Shown here one piece after another: positions 1-6,170 of a stretch of 16,051 nt of DNA. Position numbers and translations under genes: made by a program. Numbering within the stretch: position 1 is the stretch's first letter; each line of letters starts with the position of its first letter. Origin of the DNA: Candidatus Kuenenia stuttgartensis (GTDB lineage Bacteria > Planctomycetota > Planctomycetia > Isosphaerales > Isosphaeraceae); assembly GCA_945874095.1 (NCBI GenBank), contig CAMCFM010000034.1, forward strand, positions 1-16,051, written 5' to 3'. Under the pieces are notes generated by a model. The model made no database searches. It was not told the DNA's origin and was given only the letters and a program-made list of their open reading frames with translations.

Positions 1-38
1 ATTGCCGACTTTCTGCGTTCACCAGCACTAAAACCGGT

Positions 39-794
39 TCAGGACTTTTTGATGCCCAGATTTTTCACATGAAAAGCGATGGCTTCACGCACATGCAGGT
101 CCCAGTATTCCCAGTTATGGCCGCCGGAAAACTCCTTATATTCGTGTGCAATATGGAGCTTTTCCAGGTGTTCATGGAACCCACGATTCTGGGCCAGCAG
201 AAAGTCTTCTGTGCCGCAGTCGATCAGCATGGGTGGAATTTTGCCGTGATCCATCTTAGTCACAATCGCGAATGGGTCTTCTGGACCATCTTTAGGAGAA
301 GCCCCGAAAATCCTTTCGAATTCTGGACTTAACTTCTTGGCTTCATCTATGTTATGAAGCATCCCAAGTGCACCTGAATGCGAGTTGATGCTGCCAAAAA
401 TCTCCGGATGCTTAAGGCCGACTTTCACAGCCCCATAACCACCCATGGAAAGTCCACCAATGGCCCGACCGGAACGCTCGGCCCGAACGGGAAAAGTGCG
501 GTCGACCAAACCAACCACATCGTTGACTAGATCATCTTCGTAAGCATCGCCTGCCTGAGCATTTGCATACCAGCCACGACCACCATCGGGCATGACAACC
601 ACAAGTGGAAATCCCGCCACGTAACGTTCAATCGAGGTCCGGCGCATCCAGATCGTATGATCGTCGGAAAGCCCGTGCAGCAAATAGAATACAGACCAAG
701 GGCGTGGGATGGCCGCATCGTCTGGGAAGACGATATTAAAGCTCGAAGCCTTTTTCAGAGATTTGCTGAAATAGTTGATCGTGCTAAACGCCAT
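39..794 (-). CDS. Putative esterase, tributyrin-esterase / esterase D (PF00756) family
   Basis: This is an alpha/beta-hydrolase predicted to cleave short acyl esters; the natural substrate is unknown, and S-formylglutathione is only one option in this superfamily. Numbering from ATG 794 (251 aa), the nucleophile elbow is GLSMGG with Ser116. The acid is probably Asp197 in CGTEDF and the base His226 in SGGHNW. The oxyanion-side motif YLLHGLSDDHTIW lies near residue 40, followed by RRTSIERY, typical of tributyrin esterases. No signal peptide is visible, so it is probably cytoplasmic. A GTG nine bases upstream (803) is also in frame. I prefer ATG 794 because the family usually starts close to the N-x-x-Y-x-S segment and a GGGGG run sits about 10 nt upstream. 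It is the last gene of the minus-strand run, 53 bp after the tRNA-binding gene, and may share its transcript. The family call is firm; the substrate is not. Confidence 0.88.
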   Translation of the reverse strand: MAFSTINYFSKSLKKASSFNIVFPDDAAIPRPWSVFYLLHGLSDDHTIWMRRTSIERYVAGFPLVVVMPDGGRGWYANAQAGDAYEDDLVNDVVGLVDRTFPVRAERSGRAIGGLSMGGYGAVKVGLKHPEIFGSINSHSGALGMLHNIDEAKKLSPEFERIFGASPKDGPEDPFAIVTKMDHGKIPPMLIDCGTEDFLLAQNRGFHEHLEKLHIAHEYKEFSGGHNWEYWDLHVREAIAFHVKNLGIKKS

Positions 795-847
795 TTTGTT
801 CACGCCCCCAGTTGCTGAAATTCTTGAAAATCGAAGACGGAGAAATA

Positions 848-1195
848 TTATTTCACCCGACTGCCTGGCAGAGCTTCCGGATCGTCAGGCTGAAGCAGAA
901 CCACTTTCTCGCCCGACGTAGCTGCAAGCAACATGCCGTTCGAGGTTTCACCACGCAACATGGCAGGCTCAAGATTGTTTACGATAATAATCCGCCGGCC
1001 CACAAGCTGTTCAGGCGTGTAATGAGCACGGATACCGGCCACAATCTGCTTTTGAACATCGCCCAGGTCGACTTGCAAAAGCATGAGCTTGTCGGCGTTC
1101 GGGTGCGGACGGGCTTCAAGTATCTTGGCGACTCGCAGGTCGATCTTGCCAAAATCTTCGTACTTAATCGTGCTGACAGGGTTTGGGTCGGGCAT
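848..1195 (-). CDS. Free-standing tRNA-binding protein, MetRS beta subunit / MetG C-terminal-like
   Basis: The 115-aa protein is a single OB-fold tRNA-binding domain (PF01588) like the C-terminal dimerisation/tRNA-binding module of methionyl-tRNA synthetase. Visible hallmarks are FGKIDLRVAKI near residue 15, HPNADKLMLLQVDLGD at 31-46, KQIVAGI at 49-55, and IVNNLEPAMLRGETSNGMLLAA at 71-92. In the family this domain improves tRNA binding in trans or by dimerisation. No catalytic MetRS is in this window, so it may serve a MetRS encoded elsewhere. The frame stays open upstream to a TTG at 1246, but I chose ATG 1195: homologous domains begin here, and a candidate promoter (1252-1280) would start transcription at about 1245. 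No strong Shine-Dalgarno precedes it. Alternatives are a CsaA-like chaperone or Trbp111-like protein, which share the fold; the NADKL and SNGMLLAA motifs favour MetRS-beta. Confidence 0.88.
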   Translation of the reverse strand: MPDPNPVSTIKYEDFGKIDLRVAKILEARPHPNADKLMLLQVDLGDVQKQIVAGIRAHYTPEQLVGRRIIIVNNLEPAMLRGETSNGMLLAATSGEKVVLLQPDDPEALPGSRVK

Positions 1196-1251
1196 CTTCA
1201 GTTCAGTTCGAAAGGGAGAATGGGTCGAGCCCAAGATCGGGCACAAGCGTC

Positions 1252-1280
1252 ATGCTAGGGTGCGAGCCGTCGGCGGTCAA
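1252..1280 (-). promoter_or_regulatory. Candidate sigma70 promoter for the tRNA-binding/esterase genes
   Basis: On the minus strand a -35 hexamer TTGACC (1275-1280, 5/6 to consensus) is followed after 17 nt by TAGCAT (1252-1257, 4/6). It lies in the 93-bp gap between the DUF962 stop and ATG 1195 and would give a leader of about 50 nt. It is a match by eye only; planctomycete promoters are not well defined. Confidence 0.35.
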
Positions 1281-1288
1281 GCCATTTC

Positions 1289-1654
1289 TCAGACCTGATT
1301 GGACTTATCAGACCCGACAACCTGCTTGATCGACCCTGAAAAGATCCCCTTGATCACCGCCCAGGCGATGACAAAAGGCGTGCTGGGATTCTTCAGAATC
1401 GTGGGCGTATTCTTCTCAAAAAGAAAATGCCCTGTGAACATAAAGGCATATGCACCCAAGACAAGCCCAACAGAATAGAGCGGTTCGAAAGGCAGCAGGA
1501 ACAAGCCGGCGGCCACCATTGGCCAGCCGACAAAGACGTGAAGGAAATGATTCACCGGGTGCTGATGGTCAGCACGATATTTTTCAACAAGTCGACCGAA
1601 CCGACTGGTGGTTTGACTCACGTGAACAGTCCCTTTTTCTACAGGTCGGCTCAA
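1289..1654 (-). CDS. Mpo1-like / DUF962 small membrane protein
   Basis: The protein (121 aa from TTG) matches the DUF962/YGL010w-like family, whose yeast member Mpo1 is an Fe(II)-dependent dioxygenase of 2-hydroxy fatty acids. The family pattern is visible: KYRADHQHPVNHFLHVFVGWP at about residues 25-45 (His30, Asn35, His39) and GHFLFEKNTP at 75-84 (His76, Glu80). Hydrophobic stretches at about 44-56 and 60-78 suggest two membrane spans. No ATG exists near the N-terminus. TTG 1654 overlaps the cytochrome stop codon (TTGA), suggesting translational coupling, with AAGG 7 nt upstream. A GTG at 1621 (110 aa), preceded by AAAGGGA at 8 nt, is an equally reasonable start. The family call is good. Whether the bacterial protein has the yeast activity is inference. 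Confidence 0.82.
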   Translation of the reverse strand: MSRPVEKGTVHVSQTTSRFGRLVEKYRADHQHPVNHFLHVFVGWPMVAAGLFLLPFEPLYSVGLVLGAYAFMFTGHFLFEKNTPTILKNPSTPFVIAWAVIKGIFSGSIKQVVGSDKSNQV

Positions 1655-3306
1655 TAGTTGGCCTTTTTCAGGCCGGTGTCTTTTGGCTGTTGATCCGCCA
1701 GCAATGCTTTCTGCAAACGAGCAATTTCGTCTGCGTTCAAGCCTTTGTGTGAGCCTGGCTTATCGTAAGTATCCAGCTTCTTGTGCATGATCTGCGGCCA
1801 GAAAGTGGCAAAGCTGAACTTGGGCGAATTATCCGAGTCGTGACACCTGATGCAAAGCATATTTTTATCAGCTAGTTCAGATGTCAATGCCATGGCCTTC
1901 TTGAACTTGGGGTTGTCTGGATCACCCGCATGCAGCGAAGCTGGCCCATGACAATTCTCGCACTGATTGCCTTTCAAATAAGGCGTTTTCTCAGCCGAAA
2001 CCCAGCCTGATTCATATTCAAAACCGGTGGTGTGACAACTGATGCACTCCGCATCAAATTCCCGGTTCCGCTTCGGATTCAAAAGCGCATCATATGCATG
2101 CGAATGCTTCGAAGTCATCCATTTGGCATAGGTCGCTGGATGGCAGTTCTTGCATGCACCAGCCCCAACAAATGATGCTCCTGGAGTGGCTGAAAGGTGC
2201 GATCGGCGCGGGAAATTCTCGACCACTTTCGCAGCCTTGAGCTCCGACTGAAAATCTTCGTCAATCAGCTTTCTAATCGGCTCGCCAGCACCAGGCCTGT
2301 CATATCGACTACCCAAAGTGATTCGCTGATACCGTATGGGTTGATCCGAGTCAGGGAAAAAGCCGATCAAGCCGTTGTATTTCCCCTTCTTGCCCACATT
2401 GACAATCAAAGTCTTGCCGTCATTGACTTTATCTGCCTCAGCGGTTGGATCTTCATAAACACTGGAGGCCACCACCACGTCAAACGATGGGTAAGCAGCT
2501 GCCATGGACTTAGCCAGTTCAGCCGGCCCTTGTACAAGCAGGACTTGCCAATCTGATTTTGCTTCAAGCTCAGCCGCAATCGGGGCCAATGCTTCTTTTG
2601 CCGGCAAAACGGTTAGCAAGTCTTTCAAAGTAGGGTCATTGAGTTTATCAAGCGACCCAGGATCGATCACCGAAGTGATTCCAATCTTTTTGGAACCCGC
2701 CTGAGCAATGAAGAGTGGCACGATGGTCTGCTCAAAACCCGCAGTCGGTTTCACGTTCGCTGAAACGATTTTAGGCGTATCACCCAAGTTCAGGTACTGC
2801 CCCAGAACTTCCAATGTGCCGAGTTTTAAGTCGGATGCTGCAAGCGCAACCGCTTGATAGTTCATCGTTTTTAGAGCTCGAAGAGCAACGGTGAACTTGA
2901 TCTTGGTCTGCTCTATCCCACCCAGCGACGCACCTGGATCCTTGATCAGTCCGCCCAAATCCACTGGAACAAGATTCCATCCTTGACTTTTCAGGCGTTC
3001 GCAAAGTTCATGACGCCGCTTCAGGCCACCGAGTTGCCCCGAGGTGCAACCGCATGGCTCTAAATAACCATTCTGCTCACCTGAGATTAGCAAAGCTGCG
3101 ACAGGAGTCGGCCAATCGGCCATCAGCTTTGAAGAGCCGTCATCTGGTGCAGGCTCACCGGCTTTGACTTTGGCTGTTGATTCAGAGTCGCTCACAGGTT
3201 GCACTGTGGAAGGTGACTTTTTGGAGTCACCTTGACCGCAACCAATCATGATCAAACTCACCCAACAGAAAATGACTGCTGGCAATCCTTGCGGGCGAAG
3301 TGGCAT
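1651..3306 (-). CDS. Tetraheme cytochrome c-554-like lipoprotein with degenerate metallophosphatase (5'-nucleotidase/UshA-like) domain
   Basis: The 551-aa protein has an N-terminal hydrophobic signal ending in a lipobox-like IGC (Cys23), so it is probably a lipoprotein facing the periplasm. Residues about 67-335 resemble the 5'-nucleotidase/SoxB-like metallophosphatase fold, including the ISGEQNGYLEPCGC segment (Cys85, Cys87) and GGLKRR at 93-98. The expected metal-binding motifs look lost. Residues about 380-495 form a cytochrome c-554-type domain (PF13435) with four heme-attachment motifs: CKNCH 385-389, CISCH 421-425, CENCH 449-453 and CIRCH 485-489. The role is probably periplasmic electron transfer; donor and acceptor are unknown. 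ATG 3306 is preceded by a good ribosome site (GGGAAGG). It follows the DUF1573 gene by 85 bp and its stop overlaps the start of the DUF962 gene, so these are likely one operon. The cytochrome domain is certain; the nucleotidase-like fold is likely. Confidence 0.9.
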   Translation of the reverse strand: MPLRPQGLPAVIFCWVSLIMIGCGQGDSKKSPSTVQPVSDSESTAKVKAGEPAPDDGSSKLMADWPTPVAALLISGEQNGYLEPCGCTSGQLGGLKRRHELCERLKSQGWNLVPVDLGGLIKDPGASLGGIEQTKIKFTVALRALKTMNYQAVALAASDLKLGTLEVLGQYLNLGDTPKIVSANVKPTAGFEQTIVPLFIAQAGSKKIGITSVIDPGSLDKLNDPTLKDLLTVLPAKEALAPIAAELEAKSDWQVLLVQGPAELAKSMAAAYPSFDVVVASSVYEDPTAEADKVNDGKTLIVNVGKKGKYNGLIGFFPDSDQPIRYQRITLGSRYDRPGAGEPIRKLIDEDFQSELKAAKVVENFPRRSHLSATPGASFVGAGACKNCHPATYAKWMTSKHSHAYDALLNPKRNREFDAECISCHTTGFEYESGWVSAEKTPYLKGNQCENCHGPASLHAGDPDNPKFKKAMALTSELADKNMLCIRCHDSDNSPKFSFATFWPQIMHKKLDTYDKPGSHKGLNADEIARLQKALLADQQPKDTGLKKANY

Positions 3307-3391
3307 GGCCTTCCCTTAGCTTGTCGGCGCATCCTCACAAAATGAGAGCGACTCTGGGGTGGTCAAAACGGGCACAGCCGAATCGACTCGA

Positions 3392-4528
3392 TCACTTGGT
3401 ACCCAGAATCACAGCCGTCACTGGAATCTTAACCTCTTTGGCCAAAGGATGATCGGTTTTTAAGACGACAATCCCTTCCAATGCTCCTGGCTTCGAACCC
3501 GGAGGGATTGTCAACGTCAGTCGATATCGACCGCTTGACTCTCCACCCTTCGCATCGTCAGCCGGAACAATCGTTACCTTAACAGGTTTTGGTTCCTCGG
3601 CAACCTCAAATTTTACGGCCTTCTTGTCTCGTACAATCAAAGTGGCTTGAAGAACTCCACCTTTCTCCGCCGAGACCTGACTCAGACGCAAGACTTCAGG
3701 GAAACAGGAGATCGGGCCTGTCATCTTACCAGTCAGAATAAACTTGATTTCTTCCTGCCGTGGGTGATCCGTCTTGACACTCAGCTCTTCACTGAAAAGC
3801 CCGACCGGCATCCCCGGCTTTATCTGCACCGTAATCTTATAACCGTAGACGTTTTCCTTCTGCGACAACTGAGTTTTCTCAGGAGTTGCGAGTGGACTGA
3901 TTTTCGTCTCGATAAAGGCTGGTTTAGAATTGGTCACGCTCACGATTTTCATGTCGGCTTTATCCGACGAATAAACGGCGACAATCGCTTCATTGGGTTT
4001 ATCATTCGATGCATTCGAGAAGTTCAAAACCCGATCCTGAGGCTGAACCATCACGGCGGGCCTGACAATCCCCTGAACGACGAACTCCACAGACGGCTTG
4101 AGCGGGTCATTTGTCAGAACACTGGCAGATTTTTTGAACTCTCCGTTGTTTTGACGAGTCTCCCACTTCAACTCGATCTCGGTCGACTCGCCTGGCTTGA
4201 GGACCAGTTTCGACTCATCATTTTTGAAGTTCGCAATCGTGCAAGAACATGTCGAAGGCCCCTTGGTCAGCTCCATGTCGGACTTGCCGGTATTGGAAAT
4301 TTTCCAGACGTGCTTGCCCTCGGCATTCTGAGGCATCGGCTCAAATGCGTGGAGCGGCTCGTGGTCGACTGTCGCAACGGGCGAAGGCCCATTCTGCTCT
4401 GCTGTCTTGGTTGGAAATTTCAGGTCGTCCGTCGCCTTGTTCGCAGGCTTGGACAACATTTGAGGCGCAATGATAATGGCCATCGTGATCCCCGCAGCCA
4501 AAATCGCGATTAAAAACCAGCGCAGCAT
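3392..4528 (-). CDS. DUF1573 domain protein with N-terminal membrane anchor
   Basis: The 378-aa protein begins with a hydrophobic segment (about 4-21) that is a membrane anchor or uncleaved signal, then a low-complexity linker to about residue 55. Residues about 57-155 match DUF1573 (PF07610), an Ig-like/ASPM-SPD-2-like beta-sandwich: KHVWKISNTGKSDMEL, then STCSCT with Cys94 and Cys96, then LKPGESTEIELKW and SVLTNDP. Two further beta-rich repeats follow (about 160-266 and 272-375), each ending in a similar VKTDHP or LKTDHP strand (251-256, 356-361). It is probably an extracytoplasmic scaffold or binding protein; no enzyme activity is indicated. AAGGA lies about 9 nt before ATG 4528. It is the first gene before the cytochrome lipoprotein, so a structural role near that protein is possible but unproven. 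Confidence 0.85.
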   Translation of the reverse strand: MLRWFLIAILAAGITMAIIIAPQMLSKPANKATDDLKFPTKTAEQNGPSPVATVDHEPLHAFEPMPQNAEGKHVWKISNTGKSDMELTKGPSTCSCTIANFKNDESKLVLKPGESTEIELKWETRQNNGEFKKSASVLTNDPLKPSVEFVVQGIVRPAVMVQPQDRVLNFSNASNDKPNEAIVAVYSSDKADMKIVSVTNSKPAFIETKISPLATPEKTQLSQKENVYGYKITVQIKPGMPVGLFSEELSVKTDHPRQEEIKFILTGKMTGPISCFPEVLRLSQVSAEKGGVLQATLIVRDKKAVKFEVAEEPKPVKVTIVPADDAKGGESSGRYRLTLTIPPGSKPGALEGIVVLKTDHPLAKEVKIPVTAVILGTK

Positions 4529-4846
4529 AGGTGAGAATCCTTGGCAGACTTTATCAGGTATACTTCTAGAAGCATTCGCCTGATTTTTTGGGGTAGCGAC
4601 AGTATCAAGACGAAGATTGTGGAAGACTCAGCAGATATGTTCGCAGGCGATTGCCTTGGAAAAGTCGCTCTGAATCCGTAAGTTATCATAAGCTTAGACT
4701 GAGCTTCAGGTCAAGCATCCCCATAAGGCTTCTTCCAATCAGAACATGGATCTGACAAATTCCTGGAACCGCCCAAACCCACGACAATCTGACAAAAACT
4801 GCATGAGCCAGAATTTCAAGTCGTATTCTATGAGTTGGTTACAATT
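4529..4846. other. 318-bp intergenic spacer between the DUF1501 and DUF1573 genes
   Basis: No convincing reading frame or RNA gene is seen. The half next to the DUF1573 gene holds a near-consensus promoter (4685-4714, minus strand) and a predicted leader of about 150 nt. That leader includes a 10-bp palindrome (4563-4572), a small AGGC-AATC-GCCT hairpin near 4645, and a distant 6-bp inverted pair (4595-4600 with 4664-4669). The half next to the DUF1501 stop shows no clear intrinsic terminator. A 10-bp direct repeat, ATCTGACAAA, occurs at 4750-4759 and 4787-4796. Confidence 0.6.
4685..4714 (-). promoter_or_regulatory. Candidate sigma70 promoter for the DUF1573-cytochrome operon
   Basis: On the minus strand TTGACC (4709-4714, 5/6) is separated by 18 nt from TATGAT (4685-4690, 5/6). 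Transcription would start near 4678, leaving a leader of about 150 nt before ATG 4528. Both hexamers are close to the E. coli consensus and the site lies where a promoter is needed. Confidence 0.5.
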
Positions 4847-6148
4847 TCAAATGAACAGCTTGCGTATGGCCTGACCACCCTCTGTGATGGGCACAGGTCG
4901 ATCCCCGGCTTTCAATTCAATCCTGCTCGAAATTCCCATCGCAGCCAGAATTGTCGAATGATAATCGGGAACACTCACAGGCTCTTCCAAAATCTTCTTC
5001 GATAATTCATCTGTCCTACCAACCACTTGACCTGTCCTCAATCCACCCCCCGCCATAATCACGCTGAATGCAGTGGATTGATGGCCCCTGCCCCCACCTG
5101 AATCAAACTCGGCAGGTCGCCCAAACTCGGTACCAAGCGCGATCAGAGTTGAATCCAATTGACCTCGACGCTCAAGGTCTTCGATCAACCCGGCGATGGC
5201 ATTATCCAGCTCTTGTATCAACACATGCTGCCTGAGTTGTCCATCATTATGCGTATCCCAGCCAGTTCCATTAATAAAGTTCAGGTTGTGCGAAACCTCG
5301 ACAAACCTGACTCCCGATTCCACCAACCTCCTTGCAAGCAAACACCTCTGACCAAATTCGCCTCCATACGATGCTCTTAATGCAACCGACTCCGTCTCTA
5401 AATGAAATATCTTACCAAAATCTTCACCTGCAAGCCGTTGCGATTCACGAGCCACCGTCACATAATCCGCCAGCGCGGTTTCACCCTTCTGGCCCGCTAG
5501 TCCCGTGGTCTGCATTCGATTTAAAAGCATATCCCGGCGTTGTTTGCGATCCGCATGCAAACCCATGGGCGTACTCAGTCCGGCCGGCCCAGCCTTGGTG
5601 TCTGTCAAGTAAACATAACCCGCTCTGGAACCGAGAAAACCTGGCCCTCGGCTATTATTGGGATATCCGATCAATACATAAGCTGGAACATGATCAGAAC
5701 CCGCTCCCAACTGATGAGCGACGATCGATCCAATCGAAGGATAAACCACCGTTTCACTTGTCGGGTGACCTGTGTGAACAATATTCGTTGCAATTCCGTG
5801 TTCGTCAATCACGCGGTGATTCAAAGTCCGAATCAGCACACAGCGTTCCATCAATCGGGCCGTACGTGGAAGATATTCGCATAGCTGAATGCCCGTTAGA
5901 GCTGTTTCAATCGACTTATACGCTGAACCCGGCTGCTTTTTTAAATCACCCACCCGCTTCGGATCAAACGTGTCAATTTGTGATGCACCACCTCCAAGCC
6001 ATAAAAAAATGCAGGATTTGGCTTTACCAAAAATCTCCTGATTTGATGTACCCGCCAGCAGGCTGCCGCTGCTTGTGAGAGCACCAGCCAGACCTGCTTT
6101 GAATATCTCACGACGATTTATTGAAAACTGATCATTTGAATCACTCAT
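4847..6148 (-). CDS. DUF1501 domain-containing protein, Tat-exported
   Basis: This 433-aa protein is a DUF1501 (PF07394) member, a family with an alkaline-phosphatase/sulfatase-like fold that is greatly expanded in Planctomycetes and is nearly always encoded beside DUF1549/DUF1553 proteins. A twin-arginine signal is present (NRREIFKAGLAGAL, Arg12-Arg13). Family motifs include FLWLGGGASQIDTFDPK (48-64), GWDTHND (296-302), GTEFGRPAEFD (339-349) and GGRGHQSTAFSVIMAGGG (352-369). The reaction is not established for the family. The frame remains open 50 codons upstream to 6298, but that part lies inside the preceding gene. ATG 6148 fits because the Tat signal begins right after it and it falls 22 bp after the upstream stop. 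No strong ribosome site is visible, so coupling to the upstream gene is possible. Confidence 0.93.
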   Translation of the reverse strand: MSDSNDQFSINRREIFKAGLAGALTSSGSLLAGTSNQEIFGKAKSCIFLWLGGGASQIDTFDPKRVGDLKKQPGSAYKSIETALTGIQLCEYLPRTARLMERCVLIRTLNHRVIDEHGIATNIVHTGHPTSETVVYPSIGSIVAHQLGAGSDHVPAYVLIGYPNNSRGPGFLGSRAGYVYLTDTKAGPAGLSTPMGLHADRKQRRDMLLNRMQTTGLAGQKGETALADYVTVARESQRLAGEDFGKIFHLETESVALRASYGGEFGQRCLLARRLVESGVRFVEVSHNLNFINGTGWDTHNDGQLRQHVLIQELDNAIAGLIEDLERRGQLDSTLIALGTEFGRPAEFDSGGGRGHQSTAFSVIMAGGGLRTGQVVGRTDELSKKILEEPVSVPDYHSTILAAMGISSRIELKAGDRPVPITEGGQAIRKLFI

Positions 6149-6170
6149 GGCTCTGTTCTTTCGTTGAAAA

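Noticed and set aside
1..38. Left-edge sequence after the esterase stop
   Set aside because: It is too short to assign. It holds an 8-bp palindrome (AACCGGTT) but no recognisable gene end or terminator.
812..1258. A 148-codon plus-strand frame covering the tRNA-binding gene
   Set aside because: The minus strand encodes an unmistakable MetRS-beta domain over the same stretch. The plus-strand product resembles nothing.
3647..4513. A 288-codon plus-strand frame opposite the DUF1573 gene
   Set aside because: The translation is rich in Arg, His and Leu without domain structure, as expected for the complement of a coding strand. The minus-strand protein has real DUF1573 motifs.
4563..4572. 10-bp palindrome CTTCTAGAAG in the DUF1573 leader
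   Set aside because: A 10-bp palindrome is expected several times by chance in 16 kb, and it has no loop or second copy.
4750..4796. Direct repeat ATCTGACAAA (4750-4759 and 4787-4796)
   Set aside because: There are only two copies, 37 bp apart, with no element between them and no flanking symmetry. This could be chance and is not an array or target-site duplication.
5332..6078. A 248-codon plus-strand frame opposite the DUF1501 gene
   Set aside because: It is antisense to a gene with clear family motifs, its translation shows no recognisable domain or signal, and no ribosome site precedes it. It is a shadow of codon bias.
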